A stretch of DNA of 64,000 nucleotides, from the NCBI GenBank assembly GCA_009841435.1, contig VXLW01000120.1, positions 1 through 64,000 on the forward strand, in the 5' to 3' direction. The translations under genes were made by a program, and so were the position numbers. The notes under the pieces were generated by a model. That model worked only from the letters and a program-made list of their open reading frames with translations. It was not told the origin of the DNA and did not search any database. Positions within the stretch are counted from its first letter, which is position 1; every line of letters starts with the position of its first letter. The stretch is from Dehalococcoidia bacterium. Its GTDB lineage: Bacteria > Chloroflexota > Dehalococcoidia > Tepidiformales > Tepidiformaceae. Shown here piece after piece: positions 9,078 to 17,771 of the stretch.

Positions 9078-9734
9078 CTAGCTCGCCTCGACGACGCCTA
9101 CGGGGCAGCCGACGCCGGTGCCGCCGATACCGCAGTAGCCGAAGGGGTTCTTGGCGAGGTACTGCTGGTGGTAGTCCTCGGCGTAGTAGAACTCGGGGGC
9201 GTCGATGATCTCGGTGGTGATGGGGCCGTAGCCGGCAGCGGTGAGGGCCTGCTGGTAGCGGTCACGACTCTGCTCGGCGGCCTCGCGCTGGGCCTCGCCG
9301 TAGACGTAGATGCCGGAGCGGTACTGCGTGCCCACATCGTTGCCCTGACGCATGCCCTGGGTGGGGTCGTGGCCCTCCCAGAAGGCGCGCAGCAGGTCGG
9401 CGTAGCTGACCTGTGAGGGGTCGAAGACGACGAGGACGACCTCGTTGTGGCCGGTGAGGGCGCTGCAGACCTCGTGGTAGGTGGGGTTGGGCGTGTGCCC
9501 GGCGGCGTAGCCGACGGCGGTGCTGTAGACGCCCGGGAGCTCCCAGAAGATGCGCTCCGCGCCCCAGAAGCAGCCCAGCCCGAAGATCGCGCGCTCCAGG
9601 CCCTCGGGGAACGGCACTTCGAGGGGGGTGCCGTGGACGTAGTGCTGCGGGGGGACGGGCATGCGCTCGGAGCGGCCCGGCAGGGCCTCCTCCGCGGTGG
9701 GGAGCTCGTGCTTGTTGCCGAAGAGCCAGGCCAT
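9078..9734 (-). CDS. msrA: Peptide-methionine (S)-S-oxide reductase
   Basis: Repairs methionine-S-sulfoxide in proteins. The catalytic '[10 protein letters not shown]' motif with its reactive Cys sits about one quarter in. '[22 protein letters not shown]' (shown in part) and '[10 protein letters not shown]' are family landmarks. C-terminal cysteines in '[13 protein letters not shown]' are likely resolving residues. The 218-residue form starting at ATG 9734 ([12 protein letters not shown]) matches long MsrA proteins; the open frame extends further without similarity. It is divergent from the DUF1214 operon. A TATCAT box at 9812-9817 is a possible -10. Confidence 0.94.
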   Translation of the reverse strand: MAWLFGNKHELPTAEEALPGRSERMPVPPQHYVHGTPLEVPFPEGLERAIFGLGCFWGAERIFWELPGVYSTAVGYAAGHTPNPTYHEVCSALTGHNEVVLVVFDPSQVSYADLLRAFWEGHDPTQGMRQGNDVGTQYRSGIYVYGEAQREAAEQSRDRYQQALTAAGYGPITTEIIDAPEFYYAEDYHQQYLAKNPFGYCGIGGTGVGCPVGVVEAS

Positions 9735-9884
9735 GGCTGCGCCTCTCGTTCCGTGTGTGTTGCGGTGCGCGCCGGGGCGCCTCAAGAGCACGGGCTGCGC
9801 GTTCGCTATCCATGATACGGGGTGCGCGGTTTCGACCCGGTCAGGCGGCTTAACCGGCACCGGGCCGGGCAGGCGGCGCCGTGC

Positions 9885-9902
9885 GGGCCAGTAGACTGGC
9901 CC
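9885..9902 (+). promoter_or_regulatory. Palindrome over the -10 box of the DUF1214 operon (candidate operator)
   Basis: Perfect 8+8 bp inverted repeat GGGCCAGT-ag-ACTGGCCC. The -10-like TAGACT (9892-9897) lies at its centre, so a dimeric repressor bound here would block RNA polymerase. No regulator gene is adjacent. Confidence 0.5.
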
Positions 9903-9931
9903 GGACCAGTCGCGCTGCAAGGAGGTACGCC

Positions 9932-11113
9932 TTGCCGAAGTTCGCCGTTCGCCTGCTTGCCCTGTTTCGATGGGCCTCCCTGTTGTTCTGGAAGCTGCGC
10001 GGCAAGACAGAAGAGGATGTGACCGCGCAGCGCGTGACCCGCGGTGACTCGTGGAGTGAGTTCTGCGACACGCTGAAGGCCGCGGGCGTCGCGTTGCAGT
10101 TCCCCGGGGCGCCCCGGGATGCGTTCAGCCAGGCGGAGGGCTACCGGTACCTGAGCCGCCTGACGCGGGCGGGCCTGATGGCATTCATCGAGCACTCCGA
10201 CCCGAAGGCGCCGGTCCTGCACCGCGTCGTCAACGACATCACGAAGCTGGGCGCGGACAACCCCGACAACTTCTATCAGACGGCCGCCCTGCACGGCGAG
10301 TACGAGTACAAGATCACGGGGCGGCGCAACACCATCGCCTACCTGAGCCTTGGCACGCAGTCCGGCAACTACGGCCAGGGACGCGGGTTGCCCCCCACCG
10401 GCCACATCGAGTCGGACCAGATCGAGATGGACGAGGACGGAAACTTCGATCTGATCCTCAGCAGCCGTCCGCAGGAGGGGAACTGGCTCCCGATGACGCC
10501 GGAGACGCGGACGCTCGTCGTTCGCCAGACGTACCGTGACCGGGAGACGGAAGTGCCGGCTGACCTCCACATCGAGCGCATCAACTGCGCGGAGGATGAG
10601 CGGAGGCCCTCGCCGTTCACGGCGAGGCAGCTCGACGAGGGCCTGCAACAGGCAGGCGCACTGGTGGCCGGCGCACCCCTGCTCTTCGCCAAGTGGGCGC
10701 GCGACTTCCAGCAGCACAGCAACGAGCTGCCACAGTTCGATCCCGACCGCTCACTCGCGGCGGGAGGCGATCCCAACATCGCCTACTACCACAGCCACTG
10801 GGCCGTGGCGGAGGACGAGGCACTCGTGATCGAGGTGATGCCGCCTGAGTGCGAGTACTGGAACTTCCAGCTGAATAACTACTGGATGGAGTCGCTGGAC
10901 TACCGCCACCACCGTATCCATACGAACAAGCATCTCGCCAGCTACGAGGCTGACGGGTCCATTCGGCTGGTGGTGGCGCACACGGATCCCGGCCACCCCA
11001 ACTGGCTTGAGACCACGGGACACACGTCGGGAACCATGTGCTTCCGCTGGGTGCAGGCAGAGGAGCACCCTCAACCCCGGACGCGGCTGGTCAAGCTGAG
11101 CAGCCTGCACTAG
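9932..11113 (+). CDS. DUF1214 domain-containing protein
   Basis: A 393-residue protein of the DUF1214 family (function undefined). The C-terminal 110 residues ('[29 protein letters not shown]', shown here as landmarks around residues 290-320, then '[14 protein letters not shown]') are the conserved domain. A hydrophobic stretch near the N-terminus (residues 4-18) may be a signal anchor. The start is a TTG preceded by an excellent AAGGAGGT Shine-Dalgarno at 9919-9926; no ATG or GTG fits. It is first in an operon with a sulfotransferase-family protein and an SDR, a combination also common in actinobacterial lipid/steroid loci. Confidence 0.85.
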   Translation: MPKFAVRLLALFRWASLLFWKLRGKTEEDVTAQRVTRGDSWSEFCDTLKAAGVALQFPGAPRDAFSQAEGYRYLSRLTRAGLMAFIEHSDPKAPVLHRVVNDITKLGADNPDNFYQTAALHGEYEYKITGRRNTIAYLSLGTQSGNYGQGRGLPPTGHIESDQIEMDEDGNFDLILSSRPQEGNWLPMTPETRTLVVRQTYRDRETEVPADLHIERINCAEDERRPSPFTARQLDEGLQQAGALVAGAPLLFAKWARDFQQHSNELPQFDPDRSLAAGGDPNIAYYHSHWAVAEDEALVIEVMPPECEYWNFQLNNYWMESLDYRHHRIHTNKHLASYEADGSIRLVVAHTDPGHPNWLETTGHTSGTMCFRWVQAEEHPQPRTRLVKLSSLH

Positions 11114-11127
11114 CCGGATACAGAGAC

Positions 11128-12396
11128 ATGGCCAGCCGCACCGAGGAGACCTCCACCGACTACCGGCACCCCTACCGTCCTCTGCCTGTCAGGGCGTTCA
11201 ACGCCCTTGGCCGGGCCGCGGGAGCCGTTGGCTGGTCGAACGCGCTGAGCGTGGAGGCACTCGTCGACTCCGCGAAGCGGAAGACCGGGCTTTCGGACTT
11301 CGGGGACGATGGCCATGTCGAGGCGTTGGGCGTGCTGGTGCGGTCGATGAACGAGGAGGCGCAACTGACCGCCACCGGCAGAGTGGTGCAACGGTCGCGG
11401 CTCGACGGGGCGCTGGTGCAGCGCCTGCGGATTCAGGAGCTGCTCAGGCGACATCCGGAGATCAACGACGTCGAACTCGGTTCAGTCATCGTGATCACGG
11501 GGCTGCAGCGGACCGGAACGACCCTGCTCCACCGCCTGCTGTTCTCGCATCCGGAGATTCGCGGGGTGACGGGTTTTGAGGCCATGGAGCCCGTTCCGGC
11601 CGAGGCGGTCAACGGGCGGCGACCGGCCGTCCCGATCACCCGCGCCACGCTTGCGCAACGCGCGATCGGGTACCTGTCCCCGAACTTCAACGCGATCCAT
11701 CCGATGGACCCGGGTGAGCCGGAGGAAGACATCCTGCTGCTCGATCTGAGCCTCATGAGCCAGACGCCGGAAGCGACCATGCATGTCCCGACGTACGCCC
11801 GCTGGCTGGAGGAGCAGGACCAGGAACGGGCCTACGAGTACTTCGCGAAGGTGCTGAGGATCCTGTGCTGGCGGCATCCCGGCCGGCACTGGGTGCTCAA
11901 GACCCCGCAGCACATGGAGTACCTCGACGTGTTCCTGAAGGTCTTTCCCGAAGCGCTGGTGGTCCAGACGCACCGCGACCCGCGCAAGACAGTGCCGTCG
12001 TTCTGCAGCATGGTGGCGCACGGCCGAGGCATCTTCAGCGACGCCGTCGACCCGCGGGAAATCGCCAGCCACTGGCTCAGGAAGACGCAGCGGATGGTGG
12101 AGTCGGCCATGGAGACGCGAGTCACGGCGAATCCCGACCAGTTCATCGACGTGTCGTACTACGACCTCATGGACGACCCCATCGGCCAGCTTCGGCGCAT
12201 TACCGACCGCGCGGGGCTTGCGTTCGACGGCGAGGCCGTGCGGAACGCCGAGGAGTACCTGCAGGCCAACCCCCAGAACCGGTTCGGCCGGCACAGCTAC
12301 CGGCTGGACGACTTCGGGCTGGACGAGGAAACCATCGACCGGGCGTTCGTGGCCTACCGGGCTAGGTACGCGATTCCGGTGGAGCAAGACGAGTAG
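11128..12396 (+). CDS. Sulfotransferase-family protein
   Basis: A 422-residue member of the sulfotransferase family (PAPS-dependent in characterised members). The 5'-phosphosulfate loop is 'ITGLQRTGTTLLHRLL' and the 3'-phosphate-binding segment is 'VVQTHRDPRKTVPSFCSM'. The long-form architecture (over 380 residues, with 'HPGRHWVLKTPQHMEYL') matches the bacterial Sulfotransfer_3 group often encoded beside DUF1214 and SDR proteins. ATG 11128 lies 14 nt after the upstream stop. Acceptor unknown. Confidence 0.88.
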   Translation: MASRTEETSTDYRHPYRPLPVRAFNALGRAAGAVGWSNALSVEALVDSAKRKTGLSDFGDDGHVEALGVLVRSMNEEAQLTATGRVVQRSRLDGALVQRLRIQELLRRHPEINDVELGSVIVITGLQRTGTTLLHRLLFSHPEIRGVTGFEAMEPVPAEAVNGRRPAVPITRATLAQRAIGYLSPNFNAIHPMDPGEPEEDILLLDLSLMSQTPEATMHVPTYARWLEEQDQERAYEYFAKVLRILCWRHPGRHWVLKTPQHMEYLDVFLKVFPEALVVQTHRDPRKTVPSFCSMVAHGRGIFSDAVDPREIASHWLRKTQRMVESAMETRVTANPDQFIDVSYYDLMDDPIGQLRRITDRAGLAFDGEAVRNAEEYLQANPQNRFGRHSYRLDDFGLDEETIDRAFVAYRARYAIPVEQDE

Positions 12397-12414
12397 AGGC
12401 AGGGGACAGGCTCG

Positions 12415-13422
12415 ATGGGACGAGAAACGAAACAGATGGGCGATGGCAGCTTCGTGAACGCTTTCGTCAGAGCAAGCCGGGACCTCAGGGCTCCGAAGGT
12501 TGCGGAGGTAGACCCGGCCCCGGGAGACGCTCGCATCGACGGCAGGACCTGCCTCGTGACGGGAGCGAACAGCGGGCTGGGAAAGGCGGCGGCGGTGGAG
12601 CTGGCCCGGCGCGGGGGCAACATGATCCTCGCCTGCAGGCCGGGGCACGCGGACATCCGCGACGAGGTCGCGCGGCTGTCGGGGTCCGAGGCGGTGGAGA
12701 TGCTGGAGGTGGACCTGGCGGACCTCGCTTCCGTTCACCGCCTCTGCGACCGCCTCGCCGAGCGCGACACCCGGATCGACATTGTGGTGTTCAATGCCGG
12801 CCTGATGCCGCGAACGGCTCAGAGGACCCCGCAGGGGTACGAGACGATGTTCGCGGTCCACTTCCTGTCCAGCCGGGTGATGATCGACCGCTGGCTCGAG
12901 AACGGCGTGCTTCGACCGGGCGGTGTCGCCGGCGAGGTTCCGCGGGTCGTCTTCGTCTCGTCGGAGGCACACCGGTCTGATCACACCATCGACTTCGAGC
13001 ACTTTGGCGCCTTCGTGGACTACGGCATGAAGGAGAGCATGGTGCGCTACGGCCTCACCAAGCTCGTGCAGTGCACGTTCGCAACGGAGCTGTCGCGCAG
13101 GCTCAACCCGGAGGGAAGCGTAGAGGTGGCGGTGCACGCCCTGTGCCCGGGAGGCGTAGCGTCGAACATCGCGCGGGACACGCCGCTCCTGCTCAAGCCG
13201 CTGGCGAGGGCCGTGCTCAAGCATTTCTTCCAGACGCCGGAAGAGGCGATCGGGCCCGTCATCTACCTGTGTTGCGCGGAGGAGGCGGGCCGGACGACAG
13301 GGATGTACCTGCACCTGATGCAACGGAAGGCCGTCTCTCCCACCGCCTCGGAACCGGAGAACGGCGCCAGGTTGTGGGAAGCGAGCGAGCCGCTCGTGGC
13401 GAAGTCGCGGGAGAGGGGCTGA
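12415..13422 (+). CDS. Short-chain dehydrogenase/reductase
   Basis: A 335-residue SDR. The cofactor motif is 'LVTGANSGLGKAAAVELA' (residues 45-62), then 'VVFNAGLM' (NAG motif), 'VVFVSSEAHRS' with the catalytic Ser, and 'MVRYGLTKLVQ' with the YxxxK pair. An Arg after strand 2 ('LACRPGHAD') favours NADP(H). Sequence style is closest to retinol-dehydrogenase/WWOX-like SDRs. It is last gene of the DUF1214-sulfotransferase operon, with GGGGAC upstream as a Shine-Dalgarno, and converges with the YbaY-like gene. Confidence 0.9.
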   Translation: MGRETKQMGDGSFVNAFVRASRDLRAPKVAEVDPAPGDARIDGRTCLVTGANSGLGKAAAVELARRGGNMILACRPGHADIRDEVARLSGSEAVEMLEVDLADLASVHRLCDRLAERDTRIDIVVFNAGLMPRTAQRTPQGYETMFAVHFLSSRVMIDRWLENGVLRPGGVAGEVPRVVFVSSEAHRSDHTIDFEHFGAFVDYGMKESMVRYGLTKLVQCTFATELSRRLNPEGSVEVAVHALCPGGVASNIARDTPLLLKPLARAVLKHFFQTPEEAIGPVIYLCCAEEAGRTTGMYLHLMQRKAVSPTASEPENGARLWEASEPLVAKSRERG

Positions 13423-13436
13423 GCCGAGCGGCTTGA

Positions 13437-14216
13437 CTACTCTTCGGGAAATTCGTCGGCCGGGAAGACGTCGTTCACCAGTTGCAGGTCGTCGTTCGGG
13501 CAGTGCGGCAGCCAGACACGGCGCCACTCCTCCCGGGGGATGTGGAAGAGGACCTCGTCGCCGACGACGATCTCGGCTTCCAGCTCGTACCGGTGGTTGC
13601 GGCTGATCTGGACGCCCTCGTGCGGCAGTTCGAACTCGAACGGGAAGTCGCCGAGGTCGCCCTGGATCACTTGCGTGACCACGACCGGCTCTTCGGGGTC
13701 GGTGACGTCAACCAGGCGAACGTGGAGCACGGCGTCCGCGGGGAATTCTCGATCGGGGAAGCTCGAGTGCAGCACCCCCGGCAAGGGCTCGACGCATGCG
13801 TCGAAGGGGTTCGTTGAGACGACTACGACATCAGAGTTGCGGGGCGCTCCCCGCGTAAGGACTGTGTGGACGGTGTCGTTGATGTAGAGCAGGTCATCAC
13901 CGTGCCGGACCTCGGCGCTGAGGGAGTACTCGTTGCGTTCGGAGACTTCGTCGGGGTCGTACTCGATGCGGAAGCGAACGGGGAGGCGCTCGGCGTCGTG
14001 GATCACGTCGCGGCCGAGTTCTACCGATGCCGCATCGGCCAGGGACGTGTCGAGCAGCCTTACCGTCACGACGGCGCCTTCGGGCAAGTCGACCGCGCGG
14101 GCAAAGCGCACCTCGCCGCTGATCACGCCCTCCGATCCGGACCCACAGGCGGCTGAAACAGCTGCGACCACTGCGAAGACGGCGACAACGAGGGCATGCG
14201 AAACGAGAAGCGTCAC
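13437..14216 (-). CDS. Lipoprotein with two YbaY-type domains
   Basis: A 259-residue predicted lipoprotein. The hydrophobic signal is followed by the lipobox 'VSAACGSGS', so Cys becomes the acylated N-terminus outside the membrane. Two tandem domains follow (about residues 35-125 and 145-240), each with the beta-sandwich pattern of YbaY/YscW-like proteins: 'GEVRFARAVDLPEGAVVTVRLLD' is echoed by 'FPDREFPADAVLHVRLVD'. YbaY proteins usually have one domain. The start is the GTG at 14216 with GGAGAGGAG upstream. It is divergent from the repeat-containing surface protein. Confidence 0.75.
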   Translation of the reverse strand: MTLLVSHALVVAVFAVVAAVSAACGSGSEGVISGEVRFARAVDLPEGAVVTVRLLDTSLADAASVELGRDVIHDAERLPVRFRIEYDPDEVSERNEYSLSAEVRHGDDLLYINDTVHTVLTRGAPRNSDVVVVSTNPFDACVEPLPGVLHSSFPDREFPADAVLHVRLVDVTDPEEPVVVTQVIQGDLGDFPFEFELPHEGVQISRNHRYELEAEIVVGDEVLFHIPREEWRRVWLPHCPNDDLQLVNDVFPADEFPEE

Positions 14217-14368
14217 CGGTTCACTCCTCTCCCGCCATAGACAGAGTATGCGGTGGAGCCGGGAATCGTTCCCTGTCGGGGCCTTTACGGCTTCCAGGGC
14301 GGGGGAGAGGCCATAGACTGGGGCGGATAGGATGGCCGTCACCGTCCTAAACCCAGGAGAGACACACC

Positions 14369-15526
14369 GTGAGCAAGCGACTATCGACGCAGGTGGCCCG
14401 CGCCCTGATTGCACTTCTGGCCGTGGCCGCGGCGCTGACTGTCCTGGCCGGCTCCGCCCAGGCGGAGGACGACACCGAGGAGCCGCGAGCCCAGCTGACC
14501 TTGAGCGTGAGCGAGGCGCAGCCGGGGGACACCATCACGGTTGAGGCCTCCGGTTTCCGGGTGGAAGAGGACGGGTCCTTCATCTACAGCTCGACCATCA
14601 CCATCGGCGGCATACCGATTGCCGGCGTGGCGAGCGTCGACGCCGAGTCGGGTTACCTCCACGCCGGCAGGTACTCCGACTCGGGCCAGTGGATCGCCGA
14701 GCACATCCACATCGACCCGCCGGACACCACCCCTGACGGGGCGTTCATCGCGACGTTCGTATTGCCGGACGACCTGCCGGCAGGCGACCACGAGTTGGTC
14801 GTAATCTCCTGCTGGGCCGGGCCCGACGGGGACTACCCCGAGGACGGCGTCGCGCCCTGCGGCACGGTCGGCCTGGGCGGCGGCGTCAAGGACCGCGTCG
14901 CGACGGCAACGCTCACCATCCACGACGCGCCCCAACTGACCCTGAGCGTGAGCGAGGCGCAGCCCGGCGAGACCATCACGGTTGCGGGCTCCGGTTTCCG
15001 GGTGGAAGAGGACGGGTCCTTCATCTACAGCTCCACCATCACCATCGGCGGCATACCGATTGCCGGCGTGGCGAGCGTCGACGCCGAGTCGGGTTACCTC
15101 CACGCCGGCAGGTACTCCGACTCGGGCCAGTGGATCGCCGAGCACATCCACATCGACCCGCCGGACACCACCCCTGACGGGGCGTTCATCGCGACGTTCG
15201 TATTGCCGGACGACCTGCCGGCAGGCGACCACGAGTTGGTCGTAATCTCCTGCTGGGCCGGGCCCGACGGGGACTACCCCGAGGACGGCGTCGCGCCCTG
15301 CGGCACGGTCGGCCTTGGCGGCGGCGTCAAGGACCGCGTCGCGACGGCAACCCTGACCATCGTCGCCAGGAGCGCCGAGCCGCCGGCCGTTGCGGATGCC
15401 GGCAACGCGGGACTCGGCGTGGAGGAGGACGTGGGTGCGCCCGCAGGGGTAATCGCCCTCACCGTCATCCTCGCCGCACTCGTCGCGGGCGCAACCGGCT
15501 ACCGACTGGGCCGCAGGAGGGCCTAA
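14369..15526 (+). CDS. Secreted, membrane-anchored protein with two near-identical Ig-like repeats
   Basis: A 385-residue protein. Residues 1-32 are a Sec signal peptide ending 'AGSAQA', and residues about 357-380 are a C-terminal transmembrane helix followed by 'GRRRA', so it is held at the outer face. Between them lie two 147-residue repeats (from residue 41 and from residue 188) that are nearly identical at the protein level. Each starts 'QLTLSVSEAQPG' like an IPT/Ig beta-sandwich and carries two cysteines ('VISCWAGPDGD' and 'VAPCGTVG') that could form a disulfide. Function unknown; adhesion or cell-surface structure is plausible. It starts with GTG behind CCAGGAGAG. Confidence 0.8.
   Translation: MSKRLSTQVARALIALLAVAAALTVLAGSAQAEDDTEEPRAQLTLSVSEAQPGDTITVEASGFRVEEDGSFIYSSTITIGGIPIAGVASVDAESGYLHAGRYSDSGQWIAEHIHIDPPDTTPDGAFIATFVLPDDLPAGDHELVVISCWAGPDGDYPEDGVAPCGTVGLGGGVKDRVATATLTIHDAPQLTLSVSEAQPGETITVAGSGFRVEEDGSFIYSSTITIGGIPIAGVASVDAESGYLHAGRYSDSGQWIAEHIHIDPPDTTPDGAFIATFVLPDDLPAGDHELVVISCWAGPDGDYPEDGVAPCGTVGLGGGVKDRVATATLTIVARSAEPPAVADAGNAGLGVEEDVGAPAGVIALTVILAALVAGATGYRLGRRRA
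14491..14931 (+). repeat. Direct repeat copy 1 (441 bp)
   Basis: In-frame 441-bp unit inside the surface-protein gene; it differs from copy 2 only at a handful of scattered bases, mostly near the start of each unit. Confidence 0.93.
14932..15372 (+). repeat. Direct repeat copy 2 (441 bp)
   Basis: Second unit directly abutting copy 1. Even third codon positions are conserved between the copies over long stretches, pointing to recent duplication or ongoing gene conversion. Confidence 0.93.
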
Positions 15527-15538
15527 ACACGAGCCAGG

Positions 15539-15564
15539 TCCGGGGTGGGCCTGCCCACCCCGGA
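15539..15564 (+). terminator. GC-rich hairpin after the repeat protein
   Basis: The two 12-base arms TCCGGGGTGGGC and GCCCACCCCGGA are perfectly complementary around a tight CT loop, 12 bp past the stop codon. No T-tract follows, so it is either a terminator lacking a U-run or an mRNA 3'-end stabiliser. Confidence 0.6.
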
Positions 15565-15593
15565 TCCATCGGCACGATCGTGAAGGGCGGCCC

Positions 15594-16505
15594 ATGAGGC
15601 CGCGGGAGAACTACGTGCGCTTTGGATTCCGTATCGGCGAAAGGGACTGGGGCTCGGGATGGTTCGTAACCCTTGCCGTGTTCGCAATCGCCATTGGCGT
15701 CTTCTTCCTCATAGCCCTCCCTTCCTGCCTCCGCGACGATCCCTGGGAGAGCCTCGAGGGCGTCACGTCCATCAGTATGGAGTCCCGTGGGGCATGCGCG
15801 CTTCTCAGGGACGGGGCAGTAGCATGCTGGGGATCGTTTCGCGAGGATGGTCGACCCGATAGGACCTTCGTCTCCGTGAGCGTGGGGAGGCACCACGCGT
15901 GCGGCGTGACGACCGACAGCCTTGTCGTCTGCTGGAGAGCAGATGGCAAGCCCTGGGGTGAGCCGCAGGGTGACCGGTTCGCCTCAGTAAGCTCGGGGCT
16001 CGACCAGGCGTGCGGGGTCACGAGCGCTGGCGCGTTGCGCTGCTGGGGCTCCCCCGGCTTTGTCCACGGCACCGTGCCCGAAGGCGACTTCACCGCGGTG
16101 AGTGTTGGCAACTACCACTCCTGCGGGATACGGGCCGATGGTTCTGTAGCCTGCTGGGGCGTGAACGACCGCGGGCAGGCTGCGCCGCCCGAGGGCGCAT
16201 TCAGCTCACTCAGCGCCGGTCCTCTCTACACCTGCGGCATCAGGGTCAACCAGTCTGTCGAGTGCTGGGGGGCTAACGACGCCGGGCAGGCCACACCGCC
16301 CGGAGGGAGCTTCACCTCCATCACCGCCGGGTGGAAGCACGCGTGTGGGGTAAGGCCAGATCACTCGGTCGCCTGCTGGGGACTGAACGCGCAGGGTCAG
16401 GCGACGCCCCCGCCCGGGCAATTCACCGTGGCGAGTGCTGGACTCAACCAGACATGCGGCGTCACGACGAGCGGTACCGTTGTTTGCTGGGGCCCTGGCC
16501 GCTGA
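15594..16505 (+). CDS. Membrane-anchored RCC1-like seven-bladed propeller protein
   Basis: A 303-residue protein: a short cytoplasmic N-terminus, one transmembrane helix (about residues 22-43), then seven repeats of roughly 33-36 residues with the pattern 'F.SVSAG..H.CGV..D.SV.CWG.N..GQ..PP.G'. This is the RCC1/BLIP-II beta-propeller repeat. Every repeat has two cysteines (C..V..CW), giving 14 in all, which suggests a disulfide in each blade of the extracytoplasmic domain. Related bacterial proteins are secreted binding modules. The ligand is unknown. The start has GAAGGG upstream. Confidence 0.8.
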   Translation: MRPRENYVRFGFRIGERDWGSGWFVTLAVFAIAIGVFFLIALPSCLRDDPWESLEGVTSISMESRGACALLRDGAVACWGSFREDGRPDRTFVSVSVGRHHACGVTTDSLVVCWRADGKPWGEPQGDRFASVSSGLDQACGVTSAGALRCWGSPGFVHGTVPEGDFTAVSVGNYHSCGIRADGSVACWGVNDRGQAAPPEGAFSSLSAGPLYTCGIRVNQSVECWGANDAGQATPPGGSFTSITAGWKHACGVRPDHSVACWGLNAQGQATPPPGQFTVASAGLNQTCGVTTSGTVVCWGPGR

Positions 16506-16695
16506 ACGGAGTCAGGGTTTCGCCGAGCAAGGCTGTCATCAACTACTCGATGCCCACGCCTCCCGACAGCACCACGAAGAACCGGGCGCAGCCTCTTTCG
16601 TCGCCGGTTCTGCCTACGGTAACGTGTGGTAAGTGTTGTGGACGCGTGGCGATCGGGATCACGATCGTTCCGCGAAGCGGTCAGGCGACTGTGAG
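16506..16695 (+). other. 190-bp intergenic stretch
   Basis: No gene, RNA motif, strong terminator or promoter could be recognised between the propeller gene and the BtrH-like gene. A short ORF in frame with the latter extends back to 16633 but lacks family-like sequence. Confidence 0.5.
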
Positions 16696-17628
16696 ATGTC
16701 TATGTTGGGCTACATCGGGAACGGTCCGTACTGCTACGCCAACTCGGCCGCGATGCTCCTGGATAGCGTCGGCGAGACAATCGAGCCACGGCTGCTCGAA
16801 GTCCTGTCTGGCGTGGGGCTGGGAGCCTTCTGGCTCGCCGAGTCTCAGACGCTGTTCTTGAGCGGCTGGGCATCCATGCCGGATGTGGGCCTGTCTCGGG
16901 CGTTCGGGCTGCTGGGATTCAAGGTGGCCGAGGAAGCGGAGTCCGACGGCGCCCCCATGCCTGCGGAAGCGCTGGCCCGACAGCTCGACGACGGGCCGGT
17001 GTTGCTCGGTCCGCTGGACGTGGGAGAGCTCCCCTACCAGCCTGATAGCCAGGGAGGGAACGGTGTCGATCACTTCGTCCTCGCCCTCGGCTTCGAAGGC
17101 GATGAAGTTGTCTTGCACGATCCCGACGGATACCCCGCGGTGCCGATCGCCCTTGAAGCGCTTGATCGCGCCTGGAAAGCAGACCTGATCGAGTACCGCA
17201 GGGGTTCATACCGTCGGTGGCACTCGCCCGTTCGCGTCGAGAGCCCAGCTCCCGAAGAGATCTCCGGGATGGCGATTCAGTCCTTTGCTCAGGCCTACGG
17301 GGAGTCCCGAGCCACGGTTCCCTCGGGAGTCGCTATCGGCCCCGATGCGGTGGAGTCCCTGGCTGCAACCCTCAGGGCTGGGGATCTGGGAGAGCAGGGG
17401 CTGGAGCACCTGCGAAGATTCGCATTGCCGTTGGGCGTGAGACGAGCCCTGGACTACGCCTGGTTCTTGCGCGATGTCGACTCGGAGCTCGCCGACCTCA
17501 AGAGCAGGCAGGCACTATGCCTGGGGAGGGCTCACGCTGCGGCAGTTCAAGGCGACTGCGAGCTCCTTGCCAGGCACATGTCGACAGTTGCCGAGCAGGA
17601 GCGTCAAGTCGAAGCCGCACTCGCATGA
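16696..17628 (+). CDS. BtrH-like papain-fold protein
   Basis: A 310-residue protein whose N-terminal half resembles BtrH_N/peptidase C39-like domains. Cys13 lies in 'YIGNGPYCYANSAAML', His126 in 'GVDHFVLALGF' and Asp142 in 'VVLHDPDGYP', together a likely Cys-His-Asp triad. BtrH is an acyltransferase in butirosin biosynthesis, and relatives are widespread with unknown roles. The C-terminal 120 residues are helical with charged patches. ATG 16696 is chosen over 16633 because the intervening 21 residues are not family-like; ATG 16702 is an alternative. The TGA overlaps an ATG (ATGA) in frame with the downstream double-GNAT. Confidence 0.65.
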   Translation: MSMLGYIGNGPYCYANSAAMLLDSVGETIEPRLLEVLSGVGLGAFWLAESQTLFLSGWASMPDVGLSRAFGLLGFKVAEEAESDGAPMPAEALARQLDDGPVLLGPLDVGELPYQPDSQGGNGVDHFVLALGFEGDEVVLHDPDGYPAVPIALEALDRAWKADLIEYRRGSYRRWHSPVRVESPAPEEISGMAIQSFAQAYGESRATVPSGVAIGPDAVESLAATLRAGDLGEQGLEHLRRFALPLGVRRALDYAWFLRDVDSELADLKSRQALCLGRAHAAAVQGDCELLARHMSTVAEQERQVEAALA

Positions 17629-17771
17629 ACCGCCCGGACGGTCCCGATCCCGCCCCTTCGCTGCGTCACGCCGGACGCTCGGCTGACAACGCGAGCACAT
17701 GCACCAACCACAACCAGGCCGGTTCGACTGTACGGTGGGAGGCGGCGGCCCAGCCTGCCAGGAGCACCGGC

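Noticed and set aside
11482-13527. 681-residue minus-strand open frame across the sulfotransferase and SDR genes
   Set aside because: Arg/His/Pro-rich shadow translation without domain features; both genes on the + strand are intact.
14491-15372. CRISPR or mobile-element interpretation of the repeats
   Set aside because: Only two long, in-frame, abutting units with no spacers, terminal inverted repeats or transposase.
14381-15595. Minus-strand frame through the repeat protein, itself repetitive
   Set aside because: It mirrors the 441-bp DNA repeat; the + frame has a signal peptide, domains and a membrane anchor.
17625-17771. ATGA-coupled upstream start for the double GNAT
   Set aside because: It would add 49 unconserved residues; the GTG at 17772 has a proper GGAG site and matches the domain start.
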